DNA of 64,000 nucleotides from JAYFRC01 sp034926415 (GCA_034926415.1 JAYFRC010000034.1:1-64000); one strand, 5' to 3'; numbered from the stretch's first letter, positions 33,348 through 43,627 are shown. Program-made: numbers and translations. Notes: generated by a model from the letters alone, not told the origin.

Positions 33348-34097
33348 TCATCCAAACCTTCCTGTTATATAGTCTTCAGTCCGTTTGTCCCTCGGCGTTG
33401 AGAACAGGTCCACCGTCTTCCCGAATTCGACCATTTCGCCAAGCAGGAAAAATGCCGTCTTATCCGAAATGCGCGCAGCCTGCTGCATGTTGTGGGTGAC
33501 CATAACAATAGTGTAATCTTTTTTAAGTTCCGTGACAAGGTCTTCTATCTTCGCCGTAGATATCGGGTCGAGCGCCGACGTGGATTCGTCCATAAGCAGG
33601 ACCTCCGGGCCAACTGCCAGCGCGCGCGCTATGCAAAGCCTCTGCTGCTGTCCGCCGGACAGTCCGAGCGCGTTTTTTTTGAGTCTGTCCTTTACCTCGT
33701 CCCATATGGCCGCCGCGCGGAGCGATTTTTCCACCGTCTCATCCAATTTTACGCGCGAGCGCACGCCGTGCGTGCGCGGGCCGTAGGCGATGTTGTCGTA
33801 TATGCTCATGGGGAACGGATTGGCCTTTTGAAATACCATGCCGACGCGGCGGCGGAGGACGTTGACGTCCATATTGCCGTATATGTCCTCGCCGTCGAGA
33901 CGCACGCCGCCTTCGATGCGGCAGCCCTCCACGATGTCGTTCATGCGGTCAAGCGTTTTGAGCAGCGTGCTCTTGCCGCAGCCGGAAGGGCCTATGAATG
34001 CGGTTATTTCGTTTACCGGTATCGAAAGGTCTACGTCCTTGAGCGCGTGGAAGTCCGTGTACCACAGATTTAGTTTTTCTATCTCAAATTTATTCAT
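33348..34097 (-). CDS. pstB: Phosphate ABC transporter ATP-binding protein
   Basis: 249 aa. Walker [10 protein letters not shown], signature [15 protein letters not shown], Walker [12 protein letters not shown] (Ser where most ABC proteins have Pro), switch His in VTHNMQQA. Energises phosphate import through PstA/PstC. Confidence 0.96.
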   Translation of the reverse strand: MNKFEIEKLNLWYTDFHALKDVDLSIPVNEITAFIGPSGCGKSTLLKTLDRMNDIVEGCRIEGGVRLDGEDIYGNMDVNVLRRRVGMVFQKANPFPMSIYDNIAYGPRTHGVRSRVKLDETVEKSLRAAAIWDEVKDRLKKNALGLSGGQQQRLCIARALAVGPEVLLMDESTSALDPISTAKIEDLVTELKKDYTIVMVTHNMQQAARISDKTAFFLLGEMVEFGKTVDLFSTPRDKRTEDYITGRFG

Positions 34098-34112
34098 ATT
34101 ATCTCGTCCTTC

Positions 34113-34952
34113 TTACCGCGACGCGACGCGTTTTGCGACCTGCGCGGAAGCCGCATTTATTAACACCACCAAAATCAGCAGTACGACGCCCGTGGCATAG
34201 GCCGCCTCCATGTGCAGTCCCTCGTTCCACAGCGCATACATATGCACCGCGAGCGTGCGGCCGGAGGATGTGAGTCCCGCGACGCCCGTTACCGTACCGG
34301 AGGTGAATATGAGCGCGGCGGTCTCGCCGACTATTCTGCCTATGGCCAGTATCACGCCAGCCGCTATGCCCGGCATCGCCGAGGGCACGACTATTTTGAA
34401 TACCGTGCGGAGTCTTCCCGCGCCGAGGCCGAAGCTTCCCTCGCGGAACATATCCGGCACCGCGAGCAGAGCTTCCTCCGTCGTGCGCAGGATGGTCGGA
34501 AGAACCATTATCGTAAGCGTCAGCGTTCCGGAAAGCAGCGAGTAGCCGAAGCCAAGCGTTATATTGAAAACAAGATAGCCGAACAGTCCGTAGACTATCG
34601 ACGGTATGCCCGCAAGCGTCTCGGTCGTAAGGCGTACGAGCTTTACGAGCCTGCTGCCGCGCTTTGCGTATTCGGCAAGGTAGATGGCCGAAAAAACGCC
34701 CAGCGGCACCGACAGCGCGAGAGCTATGAGCGTGACCGTCACCGTGTTTATTATCGCGGGAAGCATCGAGCAGTTATCCGACGTGTACTTCAGCGCAAAC
34801 AGCGACGGTGTAAGGTTCGGCACGCCCTTTATGAGTATATATATAACGAGCGAAGCGAGAACAAACACCGTGACCGCGGCCGACGCAAATACCACGATGC
34901 GTATTACAAGCGAACCAAGGTGCGCTTTTGTTTTTGTTTTTGTCCTGCTCAT
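34113..34952 (-). CDS. pstA: Phosphate ABC transporter permease PstA
   Basis: 279 aa, about six membrane helices, with the permease signature containing GSFGLGAGRLRTVFKIVVPSA and the PstA-type AGIPSIVYGLFG loop. Its ATG overlaps the pstC stop (ATGA). Confidence 0.95.
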   Translation of the reverse strand: MSRTKTKTKAHLGSLVIRIVVFASAAVTVFVLASLVIYILIKGVPNLTPSLFALKYTSDNCSMLPAIINTVTVTLIALALSVPLGVFSAIYLAEYAKRGSRLVKLVRLTTETLAGIPSIVYGLFGYLVFNITLGFGYSLLSGTLTLTIMVLPTILRTTEEALLAVPDMFREGSFGLGAGRLRTVFKIVVPSAMPGIAAGVILAIGRIVGETAALIFTSGTVTGVAGLTSSGRTLAVHMYALWNEGLHMEAAYATGVVLLILVVLINAASAQVAKRVASR

Positions 34953-35803
34953 TTGCTCTCCCCCTTCCTCTTAATGCATGAAAATGAAAGGTTTATAAGC
35001 ATTATGAACACAAACAGCACAACGCCGGTGGCAAACAGCGCCTCGCGGTGAAGGTCGGTCGCGTAGCCCATCTCAATGACAATATTAGCCGTCATCGTGC
35101 GGACTCCCGAAAGTATTCCCGCCGGCATCGCGGTCTGGTTTCCGGCGACCATGATTATGGCCATCGTCTCGCCTATCGCGCGGCCCATGCCGAGCACGAC
35201 GCCTGCCAGCACTCCCGACTTGGCGGCCGGAAGCACGGAGAAGAAAACGCTTCTCTCTTTCGTCGCGCCGAGAGCCAGCGAGCCCTCGAAATATGCCTCC
35301 GGTACGGCGCGAAGCGACGATTCGGCCACGCCGATTATAGTGGGAAGTATCATTATGCCAAGCAGTATCGACGCGGTCAATATGCTCTTTCCGCTGCCTC
35401 CGAACAGTGTCTGCATAAGCGGAACTATGGCCATCAGTCCGAAAAATCCATAGACTATCGACGGTATGCCTGCCAGGAGATCAACCGCGGGCTTCGCAAT
35501 CTTATATATTCCCTTCGGGCAAAAGCGAGCCATGAACACGGCCGTAAGTATCCCAAGCGGAACTCCGAACACCATGGCTCCGGCCGTGACGTATATGCTT
35601 CCGACTATCATCGGGAATATGCCGTAGAGGTCGCTGTTCGGCTTCCAGACCGTGCCGAAAAGGAATTTGAGTGGACCTATCTCCACTATCGCCGGTATGC
35701 CGCTTTTGAAAAGGAAGATGCAGATAACGGCCACCGCGAATATCGATACGCACGCCGCCACCATAAATATGGCGTGCATGGCGTTTTCCTTGAATGCGTT
35801 CAT
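34949..35803 (-). CDS. pstC: Phosphate ABC transporter permease PstC
   Basis: 284 aa, six or more helices, LLAGIPSIVYGFFG and the cytoplasmic loop EGSLALGATKERSVF that contacts PstB. Its start lies at the end of one copy of the three-copy leader element; the AAAGGA-to-ATG spacing is a long 13 nt. Confidence 0.95.
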   Translation of the reverse strand: MNAFKENAMHAIFMVAACVSIFAVAVICIFLFKSGIPAIVEIGPLKFLFGTVWKPNSDLYGIFPMIVGSIYVTAGAMVFGVPLGILTAVFMARFCPKGIYKIAKPAVDLLAGIPSIVYGFFGLMAIVPLMQTLFGGSGKSILTASILLGIMILPTIIGVAESSLRAVPEAYFEGSLALGATKERSVFFSVLPAAKSGVLAGVVLGMGRAIGETMAIIMVAGNQTAMPAGILSGVRTMTANIVIEMGYATDLHREALFATGVVLFVFIMLINLSFSCIKRKGESK

Positions 35804-35950
35804 AGCTGTTGCCCATTCCTTTCATTTTGTTCAAGTCACAAAACGACCTCAAAAAAGGATGGTCATAGTGTGAACGTTTTGCTGCCGGCGCGAAAACAGC
35901 GTGCAAAACCACCTTGAATCAAATGAGGTTTGAACTTCTTTCAAACCTTT
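35801..35950 (-). promoter_or_regulatory. Repeated structured leader element, copy 1 (5' of pstC)
   Basis: About 150 nt lying in the pstS-pstC gap, shared in sequence and order with 52276-52425 and 59705-59850. On the minus strand: hairpin A AGGTTTGAA/TTCAAACCT (35931-35949), a central GC-rich hairpin, hairpin C with ATGACCAT (35859-35866) and a weaker partner (35842-35850), then the ribosome segment and ATG. In hairpin A the G-C pair of this copy replaces an A-T pair in copy 2, a compensatory change. Arm ATGACCATCCTTT can also pair with the ribosome segment (35811-35822) with one bulge. Confidence 0.75.
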
Positions 35951-35967
35951 TGCCTTGCTCGCGGAAC

Positions 35968-35995
35968 GAGCCCGGGACTCCTGCCCCGGGCGCTC
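35968..35995 (-). repeat. Hairpin after pstS
   Basis: GC-rich stem around CCCGGG (35971-35976) and CCCGGGCGCTC (35985-35995), just after the pstS stop and without a T-run. Probably an mRNA 3'-stability hairpin or partial terminator that makes pstS more abundant than the permeases. Confidence 0.55.
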
Positions 35996-36024
35996 TCCGC
36001 TTATATTTACTCTGATGTTTCGCT

Positions 36025-36936
36025 TTACTGTATCTCGCTCCAATCGGTCGTCTTGCCGGTGTAGATGTCGCAGACCTGCTCGTTCGTCAGTCCGTCTATC
36101 GTGTTGTTCTTGTTCACGATGACCGCGATGCCGTCCATGGCGATGACCGTGGCGCTGACTCCCGCGGCAGTCTCGCTGTCCTTAAGGGCGCGCGAAGCCA
36201 TTCCGATGTCGCACAGGCCCTCTGACGTCGAGGTAACGCCTGTCGTCGAGTCGCTCGTCTGTATCTCGACCTGCGCGTTCTTATTGGCGGCTTCGTATGC
36301 CTCGCCAAGCTTCTCCATCACGGGAGAGACGGAAGAGGAACCCGCGACCGTTATCTTGCCGGACGCGCCGTTTGCGCTGTAAGCGCCAGTGCTGCTCTGG
36401 CTGATATAGCCGTTGTCCTCGATGACCTTCTGTCCATCGTCGCTGAGAATAAAGTTGATAAAGTCCTGCGCGACATCGCTGACGTCGCCCTTGGTCACAA
36501 TATTGAAGGGGCGCGCAATTTTGTATTCGCCGCTCTTGATGTTGTCGACCGTGGCCTCGGCGCCGTCTATCTTCAGCGCCTTGACGCTGTCGTCAAGCGA
36601 TCCGAGGGAGATGTATCCGATGGCCGCGTCGTTGCCGGCGACGGTTGTGAGCATGACGGCGGTGGAGTTTGTGATTTCGGCGGTATCAATGGTGTTGTCC
36701 ACCTTGTTGCCGCTCGAGTCCTTCTGCTCGACACCGAACAGTTCGATGAACGCACCGCGCGTGCCGGAGCCGTCCTCGCGGGATACTACGCTTATAGCGC
36801 CGGTCGTGCCCGAAGCAGTTCCTGAAGTCGTTCCTGAAGTGCTGCCGCTGCTGCCGCTGCTGCCGCAGCCGGCCAGAAGCCCGATGAGCATCGCGCCGGA
36901 CATTGCGGCGCAGAGAATTTTTTTAGTATTTTTCAT
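36025..36936 (-). CDS. pstS: Phosphate-binding lipoprotein
   Basis: 303 aa. Lipobox GLLAGCGSS (Cys about 24), Ser/Gly/Thr linker, then a PstS fold with the phosphate-binding SREDGSGTRGAF and a second VAGSSSVSPVMEKL segment. First gene of the pst operon, downstream of a Pho box. The internal order of the two lobes (SREDGSGT first) is the form common in clostridia. Confidence 0.93.
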   Translation of the reverse strand: MKNTKKILCAAMSGAMLIGLLAGCGSSGSSGSTSGTTSGTASGTTGAISVVSREDGSGTRGAFIELFGVEQKDSSGNKVDNTIDTAEITNSTAVMLTTVAGNDAAIGYISLGSLDDSVKALKIDGAEATVDNIKSGEYKIARPFNIVTKGDVSDVAQDFINFILSDDGQKVIEDNGYISQSSTGAYSANGASGKITVAGSSSVSPVMEKLGEAYEAANKNAQVEIQTSDSTTGVTSTSEGLCDIGMASRALKDSETAAGVSATVIAMDGIAVIVNKNNTIDGLTNEQVCDIYTGKTTDWSEIQ

Positions 36937-36978
36937 TTTTCAAATTAACTCCTTTCACCTCTCGGTTACAGTTACATT

Positions 36979-37031
36979 GTAAAATCCGTCTGTAAAATCC
37001 GTAACCGCGGTATTGTTAAATCTGTGTAAAA
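36979..37031 (-). promoter_or_regulatory. Pho box: phased TTTTACA-like repeats
   Basis: On the minus strand TTTTACA or TTTAACA occurs at 37025-37031, 37014-37020, 36991-36997 and 36979-36985, with a partial GGTTAC at 37001-37006. Spacings of 11-12 nt place all on one helix face, the pattern of PhoP/PhoB binding sites in Firmicutes. Confidence 0.75.
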
Positions 37032-37080
37032 TTGTTCTGCATTATACGCGCATCGGATTTTGCCAAAATATTATCTTTTC

Positions 37081-37109
37081 TTGCAAAAGAACGGCTTTTC
37101 GTCTATACT
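37081..37109 (+). promoter_or_regulatory. Promoter of the metF-metH operon
   Basis: TTGCAA (37081-37086), 17-bp spacer, TATACT (37104-37109). The 12-mer TATACTGTATCC starting at the -10 is repeated 21 bp downstream at 37125-37136, two helical turns apart, a candidate operator. No SAM riboswitch or T-box was seen. Confidence 0.65.
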
Positions 37110-37168
37110 GTATCCTATTAAATATATACTGTATCCCGCTAATCTGCGAAAGTACGGAGGCGTGAGCC

Positions 37169-38038
37169 ATGAAGCTATCAGAAATACTTAACACTGACCG
37201 CATGACGATATCCTGCGAGCTGTTTCCGCCAAAGGAAGGCTCCGGCCTCGTCGGCGCGCACGACGTCGTGCGCCGTATGGCGGAGCTGCGCCCTGCATAT
37301 ATGAGCATAACCTACGGCGCGGGCGGCGGCACAAGCCCGATGACCGTCGATATGGCAAATGAGATACAAAACGTCAACGGCGTTCCGGTGCTGGCGCATC
37401 TGACCTGCGCCTCCTCAACGCGCGAGCAGGTGGAAAGCGTGCTCGACCAGCTCCGCGAAAGAAAGATAGAAAATATCCTCGCCCTGCGCGGAGACATTCC
37501 GCAGGACGCGCCCTTCCCGCTGCCGAATCAGTACCGCCACGCCAGCGAGCTCATGCGCGAGATATCGGCCTCCGGAGATTTCTGCATCGGCGGAGCATGC
37601 TATCCCGAGGGGCATCCCGAGTCCGCGGCCGTGGCCGACGACATAGAAAACCTTAAATACAAGGTGGATGCCGGATGCAGCTTTCTTACAACACAGATGT
37701 TTTTTGACAACAACGTCATGTACAACTATTTGTACAAGCTGCTCAAAGCGGGAATACGCGTCCCGGTCGTCGCCGGAATCATGCCCGTGACGAACGGAGC
37801 GCAGATAAAACGAATCTGTGCGCTCTCCGCCACAAAGCTTCCCGCGCGCTTCATCGCCATTGTCGACCGCTTCGGCGGAAACCCCGACGCAATGCGGCAG
37901 GCCGGAATCGCCTACGCGACCGAGCAGATAATAGATCTCGTCGCGAACGGTGTGAACCACATACACATCTATTCAATGAACCGCCCGGAGATAGCCGGGG
38001 GTATAATGGATAACCTCTCGGAGATAATCGAAAGATGA
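37169..38038 (+). CDS. metF: Methylenetetrahydrofolate reductase
   Basis: 289 aa TIM-barrel flavoprotein. CELFPPKEG near the N-terminus contains the conserved acidic residue, then YGAGGG, LTC, ALRGD and the late PVVAGIMPVTN segment. Reduces 5,10-methylene- to 5-methyl-tetrahydrofolate, the methyl donor for the MetH encoded downstream. GGAGG precedes the ATG; its stop overlaps the next gene. Confidence 0.94.
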   Translation: MKLSEILNTDRMTISCELFPPKEGSGLVGAHDVVRRMAELRPAYMSITYGAGGGTSPMTVDMANEIQNVNGVPVLAHLTCASSTREQVESVLDQLRERKIENILALRGDIPQDAPFPLPNQYRHASELMREISASGDFCIGGACYPEGHPESAAVADDIENLKYKVDAGCSFLTTQMFFDNNVMYNYLYKLLKAGIRVPVVAGIMPVTNGAQIKRICALSATKLPARFIAIVDRFGGNPDAMRQAGIAYATEQIIDLVANGVNHIHIYSMNRPEIAGGIMDNLSEIIER

Positions 38039-38682
38039 TGAAAATTCCAGAAAAGGAAGCGCTCCGCTATTTCGGTCTTTGTGGAGGCGAGGGCGGCGAA
38101 GAGGCGCTTTCACTGCTGCGCTCCGTTATCGCCGAGTACGAAAAAGGCATAGAGCCGCGCTTCGTTATGCGCGAATTCCCGTGCGATGTTTCGGACGGGC
38201 GCGTAAGCGTCGGCGGCATGAGCTTTGAAAGCCGCAGCCTTGCGAAACATTTGGCGGGCTGCGCCCGCGTCGTGCTTTTCGCGGCGACGCTCGGCGCGAA
38301 GGCCGACGTCATGGCGCGCGCGTTTTCCGTGCGCTCGGCCGCAATGGGCGCGGCGGCGCAGGCTGCCGGAGCCGCTATGGTGGAGCGTTTCTGCGACGAC
38401 GAGTGCAAGGCGCTCGAGAGGAAGTATTCTGAAGAGGGGCTTCACATTACTCCGCGCTTTTCGCCGGGATACGGCGACCTCGATATAAAATATCAGAGCA
38501 ATTTCTTCGCCCTGCTCGACGTGACGCGGCGCATCGGCGTGACGCTAACCGAAACGCTGATGATGGCGCCGTCGAAATCCGTGACCGCCTTTATCGGGAT
38601 AACCGATTCTCCCGCGCACAGCTTTTCAAAATGCCTCGACTGCAAAAATACCGACTGCCCATTCCGGAGGGAATCGCAATGA
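38035..38682 (+). CDS. Free-standing MetH activation-domain protein
   Basis: 215 aa with the AdoMet-binding RFSPGYGD motif (about residue 141) of the B12-dependent methionine synthase activation domain and a C-terminal Cys cluster (CLDCKNTDCPF). The three-domain MetH encoded next lacks this domain, so the split protein probably performs reductive methylation of oxidised cobalamin. Overlaps metF (ATGA) and metH (ATGA). Confidence 0.87.
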   Translation: MMKIPEKEALRYFGLCGGEGGEEALSLLRSVIAEYEKGIEPRFVMREFPCDVSDGRVSVGGMSFESRSLAKHLAGCARVVLFAATLGAKADVMARAFSVRSAAMGAAAQAAGAAMVERFCDDECKALERKYSEEGLHITPRFSPGYGDLDIKYQSNFFALLDVTRRIGVTLTETLMMAPSKSVTAFIGITDSPAHSFSKCLDCKNTDCPFRRESQ

Positions 38683-41063
38683 AAACCGCTTTACTGGAAA
38701 AAATCGGAAAGACCGTGCTTGTGCGCGACGGAGCTGTCGGAACGATGCTGCTCGCCGCGGGGCTCGGCGCGGGCGAGACGCCCGAGAGCTGGGTGTTTTC
38801 CCATCCCGATGAGATAACGAAGCTTCACAATTCCTATCTCGACGCCGGAGCCGACATAATAACCGCCGTCACCTTCGGCGCAAACCGCGTGAAATGCGCC
38901 GGAGCGGCGTTTCCCGCAGTCGACGCCACAAGGCGCGGCGTTGAGCTTGCACGCGCCGCCGTCGACAAATCGGGACGTGAAGCGTATGTCGGGTTCGACG
39001 TCGGGCCGACAGGAAAGCTGCTCCGGCCCTACGGCGATCTGTCTTTCGACGAGGCGTACGACGCTTTTGCCGAGCAGATAATTGCCGGGCGAGACGGTTC
39101 CGACCTCGTGATGATTGCCACGATGAGCGACATATACGAGGCAAGAGCGGCTCTGCTCGCCGCAAAGGAAAACTGTACTCTTCCCGTTTACGTCACGCTG
39201 ACTTTCGGCGCTGACGGCAAACTGCTTACCGGCGCCGACATTGAGACCACATGCGCCGTGCTCGGCGGGCTCGGAGCAGATCTCGTCGGCATGAATTGCG
39301 GACTCGGTCCCGACGCCATGCTCGCTCTTATCCCGAAATTCATGTCTGCGAGCACGGTTCCGGTCGCGGTGATGCCGAACGCCGGGCTTCCGATAGTAGA
39401 AAACGGCACGACACGCTATCCAGTCGGCGCGGAGGAGTTTGCGCTTTACACCGAAAAATTTGCGGCAATGGGCGTCGGAATGGTCGGAGGCTGCTGCGGC
39501 ACGACGCCTGAGCACATAAGGGCGATTGCCGATAAATGTAAAAATATGGAAGTGACCCCGCATGTCATAAAACGCCGAACGCTCGTCTCGTCGTACACCC
39601 ACACGGTCGCTTTCGGCGCATCGCCGCTCATTATCGGCGAGCGCATCAATCCGACGGGCAAAAAGGCCGTGAAACAGGCGCTGCGAGAAAACGATATGGA
39701 TTTTCTCTGCCGCGAAGCACTTTCCCAGACGGATGCGGGGGCGCATATACTCGACGTCAACGTCGGTCTTCCGGAGCTTGACGAAACGAAAACCATGGAA
39801 AGCGCGATATTCGCGATACAGTCCGTGTGCGACACGCCGCTCCAGATAGACACCTCCGACGCAAAGGCGATGGAACGTGCGCTGCGCATATATAACGGCA
39901 AGGCGTTGATAAACTCCGTCAACGGCAAGGAGGAAACGATGAACGCCGTGTTCCCGCTGGCAAAAAAATACGGGGCGGCCGTGGTCGCGCTAACGCTTGA
40001 TGAGGACGGCATATCTGAAACTGCGGCGGGACGCATAGCCATTGCGGAAAAGATACTCGCGCGCGCTAAGGATTTTGGCCTTGGAGAAAGCGACCTTGTT
40101 TTCGACGCGCTGACAATGACGGTCAGCACCGGCGCGGACAACGCCAACATCGCCCTCGATACGACGGACTATATAAAAAACAAAATGGGCTGCAGCACCG
40201 TGCTCGGAGTTTCTAACATATCGTTCGGCCTCCCCTGCCGCGAAAAGCTCAACTCCGCTTTCTTCATTCTCGCTCTCGGGCGCGGGCTAAGCGCGGGGAT
40301 AATCAACCCCATGAGCGACGCGATGATGGACGCTTACCGCGCGTATCTCGCGCTTTCCGGAAAAGATGCCGGCTGCGCCGGCTACATCGCCTCCTGCGCC
40401 GACGGCGCGAAAGATGCGCCGGAAAAGCCAAAGGAAAACTCGTCACTGACGCTGCGCGGCGCCGTAAGACGCGGACTTTTGTCGGATGCGGCGCGGCTTG
40501 CCGAAGCCGCGCTTGAAACCGAAGAGCCGATGACGCTCATCGACCGGGACGTTATCCCGGCGCTCGACGAGGTCGGCGCGGGTTTTGAAAACGGAACTCT
40601 TTTCCTTCCGCAGCTCCTTATGAGCGCCGACGCGGCCAAGGCCGCGTTCGATGTTATAAAATCGCGGCTCGGCGCTGAGGGCGGACGAGAGAGCAAGGGG
40701 CGAGTAGTCCTCGCCACGGTGAAGGGCGACGTGCATGACATCGGAAAAAATATTCTCAAGGTTTTGCTGGAAAATTATGGGTTCTCCGTTATCGACCTCG
40801 GCAAGGACGTTTCTGCCGAAGCGATACGCGATGCGGTAAAGCGTGACGGCGCGAGGCTCGTCGGGCTGTCGGCGCTGATGACGACCACGGTTTCCAATAT
40901 GGCGGATGCGATAGCGCTGCTGCGTCGCGACTGCCCGGAATGCCGGGTAATGGTCGGCGGAGCGGTACTCAACGAATCCTACTCAAAGCAAATAGGCGCG
41001 GACTTTTATTCAAATGACGCCATGGGCGCGGTAAGATATGCCGAAATGATTTTGGCAAAATAG
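38679..41063 (+). CDS. metH: Cobalamin-dependent methionine synthase, three-domain form
   Basis: 794 aa from ATG 38679, which overlaps the previous stop; an upstream in-frame start lies inside that gene. Homocysteine domain (1-290) with the zinc ligands in NCGLGP and GGCCGTTPEH, folate domain (about 310-570, IGERINPTGKK, DVNVGLPE), cap and B12 domain (about 600-794) with the cobalt-ligand motif DVHDIGKN and the GGAVLN loop. It lacks the roughly 330-residue activation domain of E. coli MetH, supplied by the gene upstream. Confidence 0.94.
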   Translation: MKTALLEKIGKTVLVRDGAVGTMLLAAGLGAGETPESWVFSHPDEITKLHNSYLDAGADIITAVTFGANRVKCAGAAFPAVDATRRGVELARAAVDKSGREAYVGFDVGPTGKLLRPYGDLSFDEAYDAFAEQIIAGRDGSDLVMIATMSDIYEARAALLAAKENCTLPVYVTLTFGADGKLLTGADIETTCAVLGGLGADLVGMNCGLGPDAMLALIPKFMSASTVPVAVMPNAGLPIVENGTTRYPVGAEEFALYTEKFAAMGVGMVGGCCGTTPEHIRAIADKCKNMEVTPHVIKRRTLVSSYTHTVAFGASPLIIGERINPTGKKAVKQALRENDMDFLCREALSQTDAGAHILDVNVGLPELDETKTMESAIFAIQSVCDTPLQIDTSDAKAMERALRIYNGKALINSVNGKEETMNAVFPLAKKYGAAVVALTLDEDGISETAAGRIAIAEKILARAKDFGLGESDLVFDALTMTVSTGADNANIALDTTDYIKNKMGCSTVLGVSNISFGLPCREKLNSAFFILALGRGLSAGIINPMSDAMMDAYRAYLALSGKDAGCAGYIASCADGAKDAPEKPKENSSLTLRGAVRRGLLSDAARLAEAALETEEPMTLIDRDVIPALDEVGAGFENGTLFLPQLLMSADAAKAAFDVIKSRLGAEGGRESKGRVVLATVKGDVHDIGKNILKVLLENYGFSVIDLGKDVSAEAIRDAVKRDGARLVGLSALMTTTVSNMADAIALLRRDCPECRVMVGGAVLNESYSKQIGADFYSNDAMGAVRYAEMILAK

Positions 41064-41071
41064 CAAATATG

Positions 41072-41111
41072 AAAATACCCGACGGAGAAAAATCTCCGTC
41101 GGGTATTTTTG
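41072..41111. terminator. Bidirectional terminator
   Basis: AATACCCGACGGAG-AAAAAT-CTCCGTCGGGTATT with A-run and T-run flanks, between converging metH and DUF2812 genes. Confidence 0.92.
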
Positions 41112-41120
41112 TTTTTATCC

Positions 41121-41660
41121 TTATTTTCCAAGCTTGCGTTCGAGCCGTCGTATGGCCGCCGTCAGGCGGGTCAGGCCAACGGTATAGATGAGCGCGGCGA
41201 GAGCCGTTATCGCCATAGACACAATGTCGCCCGCGCCCGTGCATCCCTTGTGCAAAAGCATTTCAAGCGCAAAGGCGGCATATACCGCTATGCCCACAAA
41301 AGCATATAATCGCGCGACGCCCCTGACATAGCGCAGCTTCGATTCCTCGCTCTTGTAAATCGCAAAATCCCCGTCGCGCTGGGATTTGCGGTAGTACGCC
41401 CACTGTCCTCCCTCGGCCACCTTAACGGCACCGCCAGCCTCGAGCCGACGCAGATACTGCTTCTGGCTTTCGTCACGGCCGGTCTTTTTCATCAGCTCAA
41501 GCCTGTAAATATACTCGCGCGGAACTCCAGAGACAAACGTATACCGGCCTGGGCCGACGCTCTCGAGCTGCCAGCCCTTCTCCGACAAGCGGTTTATCCA
41601 TTTCTCCTCCCTGTCGAAATCCCATGCGAAATACAGGCGGAATCTCGTTATCCGCTTCAT
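41121..41660 (-). CDS. DUF2812 membrane-anchored protein
   Basis: 179 aa. N-terminal soluble domain starting [20 protein letters not shown] with the [14 protein letters not shown] segment typical of DUF2812, then two membrane helices (about 117-133 and 144-163) and a basic tail. DUF2812 genes often neighbour PadR-type regulators, but here the ATG overlaps the uvrB stop. Function unknown. Confidence 0.8.
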   Translation of the reverse strand: MKRITRFRLYFAWDFDREEKWINRLSEKGWQLESVGPGRYTFVSGVPREYIYRLELMKKTGRDESQKQYLRRLEAGGAVKVAEGGQWAYYRKSQRDGDFAIYKSEESKLRYVRGVARLYAFVGIAVYAAFALEMLLHKGCTGAGDIVSMAITALAALIYTVGLTRLTAAIRRLERKLGK

Positions 41661-43627
41661 TGCTTGTTCTCTCCCCGAAGCTCTATTATGCGGTCGCGAA
41701 GTATCGCGGCGTACTCGAACTCGAGCATTTTGCTCGCCTCGCGCATCTCCTTTTCGAGCTTCGCAATCTCCGCGCGGCGTTCGCTGTCGTTCAGCTTTTT
41801 TCTGCGCCCGCCGGACTTTTTGTCCTCGCTCTCGGTTATCTCGAGTATATCGTGGACAGGCTTGACTATGGTCTTCGGCACTATGCCGTGGGCCTTGTTG
41901 AACTTGTCCTGTATATCGCGGCGGCGGTTGGTTTCATCTATCGCCGCCTTCATCGACGGTGTTGTCGTATCGGCGTACATTATAACCTTGCCGTCGGCAT
42001 TTCGCGCCGCGCGGCCTATGGTCTGTATCAGAGACGTCTCGCTGCGAAGGAAGCCTTCCTTATCCGCGTCGAGTATCGCCACGAGCGAGACCTCCGGCAT
42101 ATCCAGTCCCTCGCGCAGAAGGTTGATGCCGACAAGCACGTCGAACTCGCCTAGGCGCAGGTCGCGCACTATCTCCATGCGCTCTATGGTATTGACGCCG
42201 GAGTGCATATAGCGCACGCGTATGCCGACGCCGCGCAGATACTCGGTAAGGTCTTCGGCCATCTTCTTCGTTAGCGTCGTCACAAGCACGCGCTCGTTTA
42301 TCTTCGCGCGCGCGTTTATTTCGCCGATGAGGTCGTCTATCTGGCCCGCGACCGGCCGCACATCTATCTTCGGATCGAGCAGTCCCGTCGGGCGTATGAC
42401 CTGCTCGACTATCTGTCCCGAGCGCGAACGCTCGTACTCCGCGGGCGTGGCGCTTACATACACCACCTGATTTATATGCTTTTCAAATTCGTCGAACGTT
42501 AGCGGCCTGTTGTCGAAAGCACAGGGAAGGCGGAATCCATAATTTATCAGGCTCTCCTTGCGGGCGCGGTCGCCCGCGTACATGGCGCGGACCTGCGGTA
42601 TCGTCACATGCGATTCGTCGATGAACATCATAAAATCCTTCGGCATGAAATCCATCAGCGTCATCGGCGCGCTGCCCTTCGGCCTTCCCGAGATTATGCG
42701 GCTGTAATTCTCTATGCCGCTGCAGTGGCCTATCTCCTGCATCATCTCCATGTCGTAAAGCGTGCGCTGCTTCAGCCGCTGGGCTTCGACAAGCTTGCCC
42801 TGCTCCTCGAACACCCTGAGCTGTTCGCCGAGCTCTATATTTATCTCGGATATGGCGCGCTTGAGCTTTTCCGGTGTCGTGACGTAGAGCGACGCCGGGT
42901 AGATGTTTACATGGCTGCGGCGGCTGAGGATCTCGCCCGTCAGCGGGCGTATCTCGCATATTCTGTCTATCTCGTCGCCGAAGTATTCAACGCGCACCGC
43001 CCAGTCGCTGGCGTAGGCGGGGTAGATGTCAAGCGTGTCGCCGCGGACCCTGAACATATTGCGCTCGAACGCGACGTCGTTGCGCTCGTACTTTATCTCG
43101 GTCAGGCGGCGCAGCAGCTCCTCGCGCGGAAATTCGTTCCCCTCGCGAAGAGATACGACCATGTTGGCGTAGTCCACGGGGTCGCCAAGGCCGTATATGC
43201 ATGAGACTGACGCGACGACGATAACATCCCGCCGCTCAAACAGCGACGACGTGGCAGAGTTTCTGAGCCGGTCTATCTCGTCGTTCGTGGACGCGTCCTT
43301 GGCGATATATGTGTCGGTATGCGGAATATACGCCTCGGGCTGGTAATAGTCGTAATACGACACGAAATATTCCACGGCGTTGTCGGGGAAAAATTCCTTG
43401 AACTCGGCGCAAAGCTGCGCCGCGAGAGTTTTGTTATGAGCCAGGACAAGCGTCGGCCGCTGAAGCTTTTCGATAACCTTGGCCATCGTGAAGGTCTTGC
43501 CGCTGCCGGTGACGCCGAGCAGCGTCTGCTCCGAGAGGCCGAGCCCGACGCCTTGTATGAGCTTTTCAATGGCCTCAGGCTGATCGCCCTTGGCGTCGTA
43601 AGGACTTACAAGTCTGAATTCTCCCAT
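41657..43627 (-). CDS. uvrB: Excinuclease ABC subunit B
   Basis: 656 aa from ATG 43627 (AAAGGAGAGG upstream; an upstream in-frame extension runs into a hairpin). Walker A GVTGSGKT, the beta-hairpin region [10 protein letters not shown], helicase motifs DESHV and QTIGRAARN, and the C-terminal UVR motif ([17 protein letters not shown]). Damage verification in nucleotide-excision repair. uvrA and uvrC are not in the window. Confidence 0.96.
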   Translation of the reverse strand: MGEFRLVSPYDAKGDQPEAIEKLIQGVGLGLSEQTLLGVTGSGKTFTMAKVIEKLQRPTLVLAHNKTLAAQLCAEFKEFFPDNAVEYFVSYYDYYQPEAYIPHTDTYIAKDASTNDEIDRLRNSATSSLFERRDVIVVASVSCIYGLGDPVDYANMVVSLREGNEFPREELLRRLTEIKYERNDVAFERNMFRVRGDTLDIYPAYASDWAVRVEYFGDEIDRICEIRPLTGEILSRRSHVNIYPASLYVTTPEKLKRAISEINIELGEQLRVFEEQGKLVEAQRLKQRTLYDMEMMQEIGHCSGIENYSRIISGRPKGSAPMTLMDFMPKDFMMFIDESHVTIPQVRAMYAGDRARKESLINYGFRLPCAFDNRPLTFDEFEKHINQVVYVSATPAEYERSRSGQIVEQVIRPTGLLDPKIDVRPVAGQIDDLIGEINARAKINERVLVTTLTKKMAEDLTEYLRGVGIRVRYMHSGVNTIERMEIVRDLRLGEFDVLVGINLLREGLDMPEVSLVAILDADKEGFLRSETSLIQTIGRAARNADGKVIMYADTTTPSMKAAIDETNRRRDIQDKFNKAHGIVPKTIVKPVHDILEITESEDKKSGGRRKKLNDSERRAEIAKLEKEMREASKMLEFEYAAILRDRIIELRGENKQ

